From: Streptomyces sp. ISL-94
GTDB lineage: Bacteria > Actinomycetota > Actinomycetes > Streptomycetales > Streptomycetaceae
NCBI RefSeq assembly: GCF_018614075.1
Contig: NZ_JAGGOZ010000029.1
Coordinates: forward strand, 53,199-117,198
Direction of reading: 5' to 3'
Length of the DNA stretch: 64,000 nucleotides
In this document: positions 7,372 to 15,784 of the stretch, piece after piece
Layout of the letters: the number at the start of each line of letters is the position of its first letter
Numbering within the stretch: the first letter of the stretch is position 1
The notes under the pieces: generated by a model
The model's input: only the letters and a program-made list of their open reading frames with translations
The model's database searches: none
What the model was told of the DNA's origin: nothing
Position numbers and translations under genes: made by a program

Positions 7372-8546
7372 TACAGCACCTCCGGAGACACACGGCTGCC
7401 CGGTGCGACGACCTTCACGACCGGAACACCGATCTCGTCGCGGGTCAGGTCCACCACGAGAGGCGGGTGGGAGAAGGCCTCGGCCGCCTGCCGGACCACG
7501 TAGGCGAGATCACCGACCAGGCTGTCGTGCCGGGCGGGCTCCTGGACCAAGTCGCCGATGCCGGCCGCCGGGCCGGACCGGGCCCTCTTCAGGCGGTCGG
7601 TGTCCACGGCGCCGAAGTCGTCCTTCAGGTCGTCCCTGGCCCCCGCTATGTACGCGAGCCTGGCCTGAGCGGCTTCGGTCACGGCTCGGGTGAGGGCGAT
7701 CGCGGTGCTGAGATGGCATCCGAAACCGAACATCGGAGCCGGGTAGTCGTGGCAGGCGACCCAGGCCAGGAAGCACGGGAGACCGGTGGGCGAGGGCACG
7801 AGGCGCACTTCGAGGGTGACGTCGGCCCGCTCGATCAGCGCGCACAGCTCCTCCGCCTCCGCCGACCCCGAGCTCCGCGGATCGACCCGTACGCCCATCT
7901 CGCCGCCCGCCGCGACGGCCGCCGTCATCGCGTCCCGCTCGATGACCTCGCAGAGCGCGTGGAGCGTGGCTTCCACCAGCGTGTTGCCGCCGGCCAGGCC
8001 GTTCGTCGACTCGAAGAACACCGGCGGGTTCCAGCCGGTGTTCTCCTCCAGGGACAGCCGGACGACGTCCACGGGGACGAACGTCCGCGCGCCGTCGACC
8101 AGCGAGCGTGCCGCCGTCCAGTCCAGGGGCAGGCCGTCGTGCAGCAGGCTCGGTGCGGAGGGCGGCAGGGCGTGGACGTCGTAGCCCAGTTCCGCGCCGA
8201 TGTCGCGCGGTGCCGCCCTCCGCACGGGCGGCACCGGTTGCTCCACGTGCCAGGTCTCGACCGATTCCATCACCGCCGACAGCTTGGCCAGCTCGGGCGT
8301 CAGCCCCTTGCCCTGGGAGACGGCGAGCGTTCTGGACAGCGGCCGGACGGCCTGGAAGGTCGGAATGCCGATGGTGTCGAGCCGGGTGATGTCGGCGACC
8401 CGGGTGACACCCGCCTTCACCGCCGCACGGCTGACCATCTCCCATGTGGCCGCCGGCGGGCGGGCCCTGTTCGTCCCCGGCAGGCGGAGCACGGAGAGGT
8501 CCTGCGGGGAGGCGAGCCAGGACAGCGTGGATGCGTCGGTCTGCAC
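7371..8546 (-). CDS. YcaO-domain RiPP cyclodehydratase/thioamidation enzyme
   Basis: A 391-aa YcaO protein. The ATP/Mg motifs are visible: SAVMESVE (Ser90, Glu94, Glu97) and CEVIERDAM (Glu200, Glu203, Arg204). YcaO enzymes phosphorylate the backbone amide of a peptide to make azolines, amidines or thioamides. The C-terminus (VVKVVAPGSRVSPEVL) lacks the PxPxP end of azoline-forming YcaOs, and the partner is TfuA, so thioamidation is the better guess. No E1-like partner and no precursor peptide lie next to it. The GTG at 8546 is chosen because the alignment starts there and AGGGAG is upstream; the permease gene ends 20 bp before. Confidence 0.9.
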   Translation of the reverse strand: MQTDASTLSWLASPQDLSVLRLPGTNRARPPAATWEMVSRAAVKAGVTRVADITRLDTIGIPTFQAVRPLSRTLAVSQGKGLTPELAKLSAVMESVETWHVEQPVPPVRRAAPRDIGAELGYDVHALPPSAPSLLHDGLPLDWTAARSLVDGARTFVPVDVVRLSLEENTGWNPPVFFESTNGLAGGNTLVEATLHALCEVIERDAMTAAVAAGGEMGVRVDPRSSGSAEAEELCALIERADVTLEVRLVPSPTGLPCFLAWVACHDYPAPMFGFGCHLSTAIALTRAVTEAAQARLAYIAGARDDLKDDFGAVDTDRLKRARSGPAAGIGDLVQEPARHDSLVGDLAYVVRQAAEAFSHPPLVVDLTRDEIGVPVVKVVAPGSRVSPEVL

Positions 8547-8566
8547 GGTGAGGGACTCCCTGCGGG

Positions 8567-9391
8567 TCAGAGGTTCCGGGTGCGTCGCAGCAGTGCGCGG
8601 GCGGCGACGACGTTGGCGACGAGAGCGACGGCTGCGAGGACCGTCAGGGAGGGCCACGCTTTCTCCAGGCCGAAGATCGCGGCGTCGCGCATGCCGGTGA
8701 CCGCGTACGACACCGGGTTCACCTTCGAGATCCACTGGAGCACGGTGGGCAGTTGCTGCGCCGTGGACAGCGACGGCGCGGCGAAGACGAGGACGGGCAC
8801 CGAGACGCTGGTGAGCACCATGAAGGTGCGGTAGTCGCTGATGAGGACGGCGGCCGCGAGGTACAGCCCGTTGAAGGCCACCGACGACAGGACCAGCGCG
8901 AGCAGCAGCCAGATCCAGTGGGACGCGTGGAACGGGTAGTCGAAGATGACCGCGGCGACGACCAGGGCCAGCACGCTCTGGGCCAGCACCAGGGAGACTC
9001 CGGCCAGCAGCTTGCCGGCCAGGAAGCGCGATCGGCGCAGCGGCCAGCTCCACAGCTGGGTCGACACCCCGCTCATCTCCTCCTGGAACATGGCCATGCC
9101 GGTGGTCCCCGATGCGCTCACCACCGACATCGCCAGGACCATGGGGAGGAGGAACACGGAGAACGGAAGTGTTTCGCCCCGGTAGACGATGTTCCCGACG
9201 ACGTTTCCGAGCGAGGTGTTCACCAGCAGCAGGTACACGAGCATGGGCGTCAGGCCGAGGATGAGGTTCACCCTGTTGCGGGCGAGGAGCGCGTATTCCC
9301 GGTAGAAGACGGCGGTGAAGTCGGCCGGTTTTCCTTTCCCGACCGGCGCTTTGTTCTTGAATCCCAGCTCGGTCACGGCGTCAGCCCTCAT
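8567..9391 (-). CDS. ABC-2 type transporter permease
   Basis: A 274-aa integral membrane protein of the ABC-2 family with six predicted membrane segments, among them LILGLTPMLVYLLLV, PFSVFLLPMVLAMSVVSASG, LVLAQSVLALVVAAVIF and WLLLALVLSSVAFNGLYLAA. The segment WISKVNPVSYAVTGMRDA is the usual ABC-2 periplasmic-side motif. It is the membrane half of the exporter whose ATPase is encoded just upstream (11-nt overlap). By position it should export the product of this RiPP locus or give self-immunity. It has no peptidase domain, so leader removal must be done by another protein. Confidence 0.9.
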   Translation of the reverse strand: MRADAVTELGFKNKAPVGKGKPADFTAVFYREYALLARNRVNLILGLTPMLVYLLLVNTSLGNVVGNIVYRGETLPFSVFLLPMVLAMSVVSASGTTGMAMFQEEMSGVSTQLWSWPLRRSRFLAGKLLAGVSLVLAQSVLALVVAAVIFDYPFHASHWIWLLLALVLSSVAFNGLYLAAAVLISDYRTFMVLTSVSVPVLVFAAPSLSTAQQLPTVLQWISKVNPVSYAVTGMRDAAIFGLEKAWPSLTVLAAVALVANVVAARALLRRTRNL

Positions 9392-10322
9392 TCCCGGTCA
9401 TACGGAGGAAGACCTGCTCCAGCGAGTCGGTGACGGTGGAGATTCCCGATATCGCCACTCCGGAGTCGTGGCAGTGCCGTGACAGCTGCGGCAGCACGTC
9501 CCGTACCTGGGCGTTCTCGATGCGCACCTCGGCATCGTCTGCCGTGGCCGTCAGTCCGGCCGTGCCGGCCCACTCCTTGACGACCTTCGCTCCGACCGCG
9601 TCGTCGACCTTCACCAGCAGGTGCGCGCCGCCGAACTCCCGCACGAGCTCGCTGGGCTGGGCGAAGCGCACCACCTTTCCCTTGTTGATGACCAGGACGC
9701 GCTCGGCGTTGCGCTCCAGCTCCTCGATGATGTGGCTGGTCCAGATCACGGTCATGCCGTTCTCCTCGCGCAGCCACCGTACGAACCGCTCGATCTGGTG
9801 CCGTCCGGCCACGTCCAGGCCGGCCGAGGGCTCGTCGAGGATCAGGAGTTCGGGAATGGTGAGGAGGGCCCGTACGAGCTGCAGGCGCTGGCGCTGTCCC
9901 CCGGACAGCTGGAAGACGAGCTGTGACAGGGCGTCCTTCAGACCGAGGTACTCGGCCACCTCCATCGCCCAGGGCCGGGTCGTGCGCCAGGACAGGCCCT
10001 TGAAACGCGTGGCGATGAGCAGGTTGTCCAGGGCGGAGAGCATCTCGTCGTAGGGAGCGGACTGGTGCATCGCGCCGATCCCGCTCTTGACCGCGACCGG
10101 GTCGCGGCTCGGGTCGGCGCCGAAGACCCGGATCCTCCCGGTCGTGGGAGGGGTGACGCCGCAGATCATCTTCATCAGGGTCGTCTTGCCGGCACCGTTG
10201 GGTCCCAGCAGACCGATGGTCTCGCCCTTGGCTATGTCGAACGAAATGCGGTCGACGGCCGGCGTCTCTTTCCCGCGATAACGCTTGGTGAGTTCCTCGG
10301 CGTTCACCACACCATTCACCAC
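9381..10322 (-). CDS. ABC transporter ATP-binding protein
   Basis: A 313-aa ATPase of the drug-exporter (CcmA/DrrA) type. Walker A is GLLGPNGAGKTTLMK (about residues 37-51), the signature is LSGGQRQRLQLVRALL, Walker B is LLILDEPSAGLD, and the H-loop is IWTSHII. A C-terminal domain follows, as in DrrA-type exporters. It starts with GTG at 10322 behind a GGAGGGGAGGG ribosome site. It opens the leftward operon ATPase-permease-ycaO-tfuA, whose genes overlap or nearly touch, and faces the ATP-grasp gene across a 170-bp divergent promoter region. Confidence 0.92.
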   Translation of the reverse strand: MVNGVVNAEELTKRYRGKETPAVDRISFDIAKGETIGLLGPNGAGKTTLMKMICGVTPPTTGRIRVFGADPSRDPVAVKSGIGAMHQSAPYDEMLSALDNLLIATRFKGLSWRTTRPWAMEVAEYLGLKDALSQLVFQLSGGQRQRLQLVRALLTIPELLILDEPSAGLDVAGRHQIERFVRWLREENGMTVIWTSHIIEELERNAERVLVINKGKVVRFAQPSELVREFGGAHLLVKVDDAVGAKVVKEWAGTAGLTATADDAEVRIENAQVRDVLPQLSRHCHDSGVAISGISTVTDSLEQVFLRMTGNEG

Positions 10323-10479
10323 GATCCCTCCCCTCCACCCTGTGCTCGCTGTTTCTCAGGATTTCCGATCGTGTCGCTGCGGGTGGACGTTACGCCTGTC
10401 GGCCCCTGGTGCGACGGGTGCTGCCCAAGCTGCCGTGGAACTGCCTCTCTTCTGCCTCCTTACGCACGATCCCGGCGGC

Positions 10480-10485
10480 TAACAT
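10480..10485 (+). promoter_or_regulatory. Putative -10 box for a leaderless ATP-grasp transcript
   Basis: TAACAT lies 7 nt before the ATG at 10493. No Shine-Dalgarno precedes that ATG. The spacing is what is expected when transcription starts at the A of the start codon, as in many Streptomyces leaderless genes. Confidence 0.55.
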
Positions 10486-10492
10486 CGGCCGC

Positions 10493-11479
10493 ATGAGCCG
10501 TTCAGGGGATCCGGAGGAACATGACGGAAAAGCCGTCGTGGTCCTTGTGAATTGCGCGGGCGGCCGTGAATTGGAAGTCGTACGCGACGCGTTGACGGGG
10601 CCGCTGGAAACACCGACGCTGTTGATCCGTCAGGACGAGATCCCGTCCACGCCCATGGCGCTCGACGTGGACACCGGTCTGCTGGACGTCGCCGGGCAGC
10701 GCGTGAGACCGGCCGTGGTGTGGGTGCGCCACGGCTCGGCCTGCGCACTGCTGGCACAGGCGCGGCCGGCGGGCTCGGTGACACCGTTGCAGGCGGAGTC
10801 GTGGTCCGGGTTCCTTCGGCAGGTGGCGGCGGCCGCGGCCGCCGCGCTGCCCGGCGGCACGGTCGTCGGGCCGGGCCAGCTGGTGGATGCCCGCAGGCTG
10901 GGCGTGCGGACGCCCCGGACGGTCGTCACCAACGACGTCCCGGCGGGTGCGCGTGAGGTGGGAGCGCCGGTCCTCGTCGTCAAGACGCCGGACTTCCGGC
11001 TGTTCGAGCCGCAGCCGCTGAACTGGCCGGCGTGCCTGCCCGCGGTCGTCGGCCGTGAGGAGGTGGCGCAGAGTGCGGCCGGGGCCGGCGGGGGTCCGGC
11101 CGGTGGGCGTCCGGTCGTCGTCCAGGAGTACGTGGCCCACAGCCGTGAACTGCGCGTCTACCACCTCGACGGCGGGATCTGCGCCTTCGAGGTCCGCAAG
11201 CCCGACCCGTCGAGTCCCCTGACGGACCCCGACAGCGTCACGGTGACGCGCGTCGACTGCCCGGGGCCCGCGGCCGAGGCGGTGCGCACGCTGTGCGCCG
11301 CGTGGGACCTGCGGTACGGGGCGTTCGACCTGCTCGTGTCCGACACCGGGGAGCCGGTGTTCCTGGAGGCCAATCCGGACGGCGACTGGCTGTGGTTCGA
11401 ACGCAAGGCGGGCTGGCACGGCGTCTCTTTCATGGCTGCCGTCATGGTGCGTGAGTTGTTCGTACGGAGTACGTCGTGA
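10493..11479 (+). CDS. ATP-grasp enzyme, RiPP maturase type (MvdD/TgmB-like)
   Basis: A 328-aa ATP-grasp protein. The N-terminal region (VVVLVNCAGGRELEVVRDAL) is a pre-ATP-grasp fold. The ATP-grasp core includes PVLVVKTPDFRLF (nucleotide-binding Lys), VVVQEYVAHSRELRVYHLDG, and the metal-binding end FLEANPDGDWLWFE. This end pattern is like that of maturases of microviridins and other graspetides, which join side-chain carboxylates to Ser/Thr or Lys. Other ATP-grasp ligases share much of it, so the reaction is open. It starts the rightward operon of this RiPP locus. The start at 10493 looks leaderless. Confidence 0.8.
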   Translation: MSRSGDPEEHDGKAVVVLVNCAGGRELEVVRDALTGPLETPTLLIRQDEIPSTPMALDVDTGLLDVAGQRVRPAVVWVRHGSACALLAQARPAGSVTPLQAESWSGFLRQVAAAAAAALPGGTVVGPGQLVDARRLGVRTPRTVVTNDVPAGAREVGAPVLVVKTPDFRLFEPQPLNWPACLPAVVGREEVAQSAAGAGGGPAGGRPVVVQEYVAHSRELRVYHLDGGICAFEVRKPDPSSPLTDPDSVTVTRVDCPGPAAEAVRTLCAAWDLRYGAFDLLVSDTGEPVFLEANPDGDWLWFERKAGWHGVSFMAAVMVRELFVRSTS

Positions 11480-11486
11480 GGAGCGC

Positions 11487-11942
11487 ATGTTGGTGACGTC
11501 GATTCGGGGTCCCGAGATGTCCACCCGGGCCCTGGTACTGGTGGCCATGGTGGCTCGGGGGCACACGACCGACCGCGTGGCGCGTGCACTGCGCCTGAGC
11601 AGACACACCGTGGGCGAGGAGATCAGCGTCCTCCTCGACCGGTTCAACTGCAGGAACAGGGCGGAGCTGGTGGCCTACTGCTATGTCCACCGGATCCTGC
11701 CCGTCGACATCTGGCCGCCCCCGTGCGGCCCCGTGAATGGGGTGAGTGACATGTTCGATCCTCTGACCGCTCTGCGTGAAGCGGGACTCCCGGTCGACCA
11801 GCTGAGCGCCGCGCAGCGCGATGTGCTGGCCCGCCTGACCGAGGAGGAGACCACCGTCGTCGTGTCGGTCCAGCACCGGCTGAACCAGGCGGACGCCGGG
11901 GCGGATGCCGAGGTGTGGGCCCACAACCTGAAGCTGCTCTGA
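11487..11942 (+). CDS. LuxR-type HTH protein fused to a RiPP-leader-like domain
   Basis: A 151-aa protein in two parts. Residues about 10-75 are a LuxR/GerE-type HTH (MSTRALVLVAMVARGHTTDR then VARALRLSRHTVGEEISVLL). From Met89, encoded at 11751, the sequence MFDPLTALREAGLPVDQLSA and LTEEETTVVVSVQHRL is clearly homologous to the N-terminal part of the 88-aa candidate precursor at 22932-23198 (shared FxxLxALRxAG and LTxEETxVxxSxxxRL). It has no Cys-containing tail. From memory, short proteins of this type are called aroma-sacti cluster domain proteins. The ATG at 11487 has GAGGAG upstream. The ATG at 11751 has GGGGTGA before it, so a 63-aa second product is possible. Confidence 0.75.
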   Translation: MLVTSIRGPEMSTRALVLVAMVARGHTTDRVARALRLSRHTVGEEISVLLDRFNCRNRAELVAYCYVHRILPVDIWPPPCGPVNGVSDMFDPLTALREAGLPVDQLSAAQRDVLARLTEEETTVVVSVQHRLNQADAGADAEVWAHNLKLL

Positions 11943-11994
11943 TCCCGACGCCGCCCCGCCCGGGCGGCGCAGGCCCCTGGAGGAGGACCGCGTT

Positions 11995-14928
11995 ATGAGC
12001 CGCAGACTGGTGGTCGTTCTCTTCCTCGACCTCGTCGGATGGACCGGGCTCGCCGAGCGGGTGGATCCTGAGCCGCTGCAGCAGCTCCTCGACGAGTACT
12101 ACGAGCTCTGCTCGACCGCCGTGGAGGAGCACGGCGGGGTCGTGGAGAAGTTCATCGGCGACGCCGTCATGGCGGTCTTCGGCGCGGACACCTCACGGGA
12201 GGACGACGCGCTGCGGGCGCTGCGGGCGGCCACGCGCATCCGCGCCGACGTCCGCCGCCTGCGCACCCCGGCTGCCGACGCGGCTCCGGTCGAGGTCCAC
12301 TGCGGTATCGCGGCCGGTGAGGCGCTGGTGACGCGTTCGGCCAGGGCCGGGATCCGGGTCGTCGGCGATGTGGTCAACCTCGCCGCGCGCCTGCAGTCAC
12401 TGGCGGTGGCCGGGGAGATCATCGTCAACGAGACCGTGGCGCACCTGGCCCGGCCGCACTACGCCATGGCCCCGGTGCCCCCGGTGACGCTGAAGGGGAA
12501 GGCCGAACCGGTACCCGTGCTCCTGGTCACCGGCACTGTCTGCGCCGACCGGACGGGCGACGGCTCGCCCATGGTGGACCGCAGCGCCGAACGCCGCCGG
12601 CTGGGCCTGATCTACCAGCGGGTGGCCCGTGACCGGCGGCCCGAGCTGGTGACCGTGCTGGGACCGCCGGGCATCGGCAAGACCCGCTTGGTGAGGGAGG
12701 CCGTGGACGATCTCGTCGCGGCCGGGGCGGAGCCCATCGCCGTGTTCGGGAGCTGTCCGTCCTACGGTGGGGACGGCACCTACGCGGCGCTCGTCGAGGT
12801 GTTGGACGGGCTGACCCGACAGGCCCCGTCGTGCGCGGAGTTGCTGCGGTCGGACAGCCGTATCGCCGCGGTGCTGGCCGGACTGCGCGACACCTCGCTC
12901 CCCCGCGGCGCCGGCACCGTTCCGGGGCCGGGAGTCGAGGAGGTGGCCTGGGCGGCGCGCGAGCTGCTCACCGCCGCGGCGTCCCGGCCGCTCGTCGTGG
13001 TGTGGGACAACCTCGCGTGGGCGGGTCCCTCGCTCCTGCGGCTGATCGGTGAACTGGCTGACGGACTGCGGGAGATGCCGCTTCTGACGGTCTGTGTGGC
13101 CAGACCCGGACTCGCGGCGCGGGGCGGCCCCGCGCTCCCGGAGGAGCAGGTGATCGACGTCGGCGCGCTGCTCCCGATCGACAGCGCGCGGCTGGCGGTC
13201 TCGCTGGCCGTGCGGAGCGGCGCCGACGAGGTGGAACTGCACGACCTGGACCTGGTCGACCGGGTCGCGGACTACAGCGCCGGCAATCCGCTGTACATCC
13301 GGCTGATGATGGACTGGCTGAAGATCGGACGCACCGTCGACGAGGTGCCGCCGACCATCACCGCCATGGTGGGCGCGATGATCGACCAACTGCCCGCGCC
13401 CGCCCGGCGGCTGCTCGGCGCGGCTTCGGTGATCGGCCCTTCGTTCACCCTGGAGCAACTCGCGCTGCTCGGCGAGGCCCTGCCCGCGCAGGGTCTGGAC
13501 GCGCTCGCGGGGCAGCGGCTGATCCACTCCACGGCGGAGGAGGGCGGATACCGCTTCGTGCAGCAGCCGGTGCACGAAGTGGCGTACGGCCGGCTGGAGA
13601 AGGAGCAGCGCATCGCGTGGCACCGGCGGCTGGCCGAGAGCGGCTTCAGTCCCGGCTTCCACTTCGAAGCCGCCGCGCGGCTCCTGAGGGGGCTGCGTCG
13701 GGACGACGCGGAGCTGCCGGGCTTGACGCGGCAGGCTGCCGGGGCGCTGCTGGCGGAGGGCACCGTGGCGCTCCGGCAGCGCGACGTGCCGACGGCGATC
13801 GGCCTGCTCGAACGAGCGCTCGTACTGGCGCGGAAGGGGCCCGGGGCGTGCCTGGCGGTCGTGGCCATCCGGCTCAGCGACGCCCTCCTGCTCGCCGGCG
13901 ACACCCGGCGCGCGCTGGACGTGGTCGCGGACGGCCCGCCCCAGGGCCCCGACGGCGAGGGGCTACGGCCCTGCCTGGTCCAGCGGTATCTGCTGGCGGC
14001 GCGGCTCGGCAGGGTGAGCACCGAGGAGGTCGAGGGGCTGCGTGCGGAACTCGACGGCGGGAGCGACCGGTTCGCCTGGTGCCGGTTCGAGCAGGTGCGG
14101 ATGCTGTTCCACCTGGACCACGGCCGGTTCAGAGCAGCCGAGGCAGCGGCGTGCGCCGCGCTCGGGCACGCCCGGGGCATCGGTGACCCGTACGAGGAGG
14201 ACCGCCTCCTGGTGGCTCTGTGCGAGATCCGGCAGTGGTCCGCGACTCCCATGGAGGAGAAGCTGTCGGGCTGCGCGGAGCTCCTCGACCGGTTCGCCGC
14301 GGACCGGTTCCTGGCGCTGCCCGCGCTGGTGGCCCGCGCCCGCTGCCTGGCGCTGACCGGGGACCGCTCCGGTGCGCGCTCGGCGCTGGCCGAGGCCGAA
14401 TCGGTGGTCGAACAGCTCCGGCTGGCCATGGGGGGCGTCCTGGTCGACCAGGTGGCCGGTCTGGCGGCCTCGCTGGAGGGCGAGCACGAGGAGGCCGAGC
14501 GGTGCTTTTGCCGCGCGGCCGACGCCCTCGACCAGGCCGGCTACGTGCCGACGGCGCTCACCATGCGGGTGCAGGCGGCCCGCGAGTGCGCGCGGCGCGA
14601 CCGGGCGGGCGAGGCCGCCCGCCGGATCGCGGCGCTCCTGGCACGGTGCGACGAGATGGACGTACGGGGGCGGATCCTGTGCATGTCCGCCGCCGTGCTG
14701 ATCGCCGCCGAGGAGGGCCGGGCCGATCCGATGCGCGCCGGTGTGGTCACCTTGCTGGAGGACATCGACGACCCGTGTCTGCGCGGCGAGGTCTGCTTCG
14801 ACCTGGCCCGGGCCCACCGGTTGCTGGGCGACCCGTCGGGGGCCCGCACCATGGGCGCTCTGGCCGCCGCCGGCTACGCCGCCGTCGGCGCCACGAAACC
14901 GCTGACGGCGGTGCGGGCGTGGATGTGA
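11995..14928 (+). CDS. Class III nucleotidyl cyclase domain fused to AAA ATPase and helical repeats
   Basis: A 977-aa cytosolic signalling protein. Residues about 1-180 are a class III adenylate/guanylate cyclase domain with metal Asp (LFLDLVGWTG), EKFIGDAVMAVFG, and the DVVNLAARL motif, so the catalytic residues appear intact. Next is an AAA ATPase with Walker A GPPGIGKTRL (about 220-230) and Walker B-like RPLVVVWDNL. The C-terminal 500 residues are TPR-like helices. Such proteins are usually regulators that read a signal through the repeats. It has a strong GGAGGAGG site and is translationally coupled to the following subtilase gene (ATGTGA). The signal and the nucleotide made are unknown. 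Confidence 0.85.
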   Translation: MSRRLVVVLFLDLVGWTGLAERVDPEPLQQLLDEYYELCSTAVEEHGGVVEKFIGDAVMAVFGADTSREDDALRALRAATRIRADVRRLRTPAADAAPVEVHCGIAAGEALVTRSARAGIRVVGDVVNLAARLQSLAVAGEIIVNETVAHLARPHYAMAPVPPVTLKGKAEPVPVLLVTGTVCADRTGDGSPMVDRSAERRRLGLIYQRVARDRRPELVTVLGPPGIGKTRLVREAVDDLVAAGAEPIAVFGSCPSYGGDGTYAALVEVLDGLTRQAPSCAELLRSDSRIAAVLAGLRDTSLPRGAGTVPGPGVEEVAWAARELLTAAASRPLVVVWDNLAWAGPSLLRLIGELADGLREMPLLTVCVARPGLAARGGPALPEEQVIDVGALLPIDSARLAVSLAVRSGADEVELHDLDLVDRVADYSAGNPLYIRLMMDWLKIGRTVDEVPPTITAMVGAMIDQLPAPARRLLGAASVIGPSFTLEQLALLGEALPAQGLDALAGQRLIHSTAEEGGYRFVQQPVHEVAYGRLEKEQRIAWHRRLAESGFSPGFHFEAAARLLRGLRRDDAELPGLTRQAAGALLAEGTVALRQRDVPTAIGLLERALVLARKGPGACLAVVAIRLSDALLLAGDTRRALDVVADGPPQGPDGEGLRPCLVQRYLLAARLGRVSTEEVEGLRAELDGGSDRFAWCRFEQVRMLFHLDHGRFRAAEAAACAALGHARGIGDPYEEDRLLVALCEIRQWSATPMEEKLSGCAELLDRFAADRFLALPALVARARCLALTGDRSGARSALAEAESVVEQLRLAMGGVLVDQVAGLAASLEGEHEEAERCFCRAADALDQAGYVPTALTMRVQAARECARRDRAGEAARRIAALLARCDEMDVRGRILCMSAAVLIAAEEGRADPMRAGVVTLLEDIDDPCLRGEVCFDLARAHRLLGDPSGARTMGALAAAGYAAVGATKPLTAVRAWM

Positions 14929-15773
14929 GGGACGCGCCCTGGCGGCGCGAGCGCGTGCCGCACTCCTCCGGAATGCCGGCCTGGAGCATGCCGGCCGACG
15001 GCGGTCCGGGCGAGCCCGTGCCGGCGGTCCTGTTCGAAGGGATCGACCCCGGTTGGGCCTGGGGCGGCGCGAGCGGCGCGGGCGTCCGCGTCTGCGTGCT
15101 CGACAGCGGTGTCGACGCAGCCCATCCGCTGGTCGGGCCGGTCGAGCGGGCGTGGCACGTGGTGACGGCCGAGGGCCGGGCTGCGCGCGTGGAGGAGTGC
15201 GAGCCGCTGGACAGCGCCGGGCACGGGACCGCGTGCGCGGGGATCATCCGCGGCATCGCGCCGGGGGTGTCGCTCAGTTCACTGAAGGTGCTCGGCGACG
15301 GGAGGTCCGGCAGCGCCTCCGCGCTGATCGCCGGACTCGCCTTCGCGATCGAGGAGGGGTTCGACGTCATCAGCATGAGCCTGTCGACGAACAGGGTCGA
15401 GTTCCGCGACCGGCTGGGAGAGCTGTGCGACCGCGCCTACTTCCGGCGGACGACGGTGGTGGCCGCCGCGCACAACCTGCCGATCGAGAGCTTCCCGTGG
15501 AACTTCGCGTCGGTCGTCTCGGTCGCCAGCCACGCCGAGCCCGACAGCATGCGCTTCTACTACAACCCGGCGCCACCGGTCGAGTTCCGCGCCCGGGGGG
15601 TGCGCGTGCCGGTGGCGAGCCTGGGCGGCGGCACCGTCCGCAACACCGGCAACAGTTTCGCCGCGCCGCACATGGCCGGGATCGCGGCGCTCGTCCTCGG
15701 CAAGCATCCGTGGCTCACGCCGTTCCAGCTCAAGAGCGTCCTTTACCACTGCGCCGCGAACGTATCACCCTGA
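14925..15773 (+). CDS. S8 family (subtilisin-like) peptidase without signal peptide
   Basis: A 282-aa subtilase with its full triad: Asp in VCVLDSGVDAAHP, His in SAGHGTACAGI, Ser in NTGNSFAAPHMAGIAALVLG. It has no signal peptide and no long propeptide, so it probably works in the cytosol. Similar subtilases in RiPP clusters remove leader peptides. The GTG at 14925 overlaps the stop of the cyclase gene (GTGA), which suggests coupled translation and perhaps a physical complex; a GTG at 14919 is an alternative start. The GAF gene follows 11 bp downstream. Confidence 0.88.
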   Translation: MRDAPWRRERVPHSSGMPAWSMPADGGPGEPVPAVLFEGIDPGWAWGGASGAGVRVCVLDSGVDAAHPLVGPVERAWHVVTAEGRAARVEECEPLDSAGHGTACAGIIRGIAPGVSLSSLKVLGDGRSGSASALIAGLAFAIEEGFDVISMSLSTNRVEFRDRLGELCDRAYFRRTTVVAAAHNLPIESFPWNFASVVSVASHAEPDSMRFYYNPAPPVEFRARGVRVPVASLGGGTVRNTGNSFAAPHMAGIAALVLGKHPWLTPFQLKSVLYHCAANVSP

Positions 15774-15784
15774 GGAGGAGGAGA

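Noticed and set aside
11487..11942. The HTH protein as a second precursor peptide
   Set aside because: Its leader-like domain ends at KLL without Cys, Trp or any tail that could serve as a core. A regulatory role is more likely.
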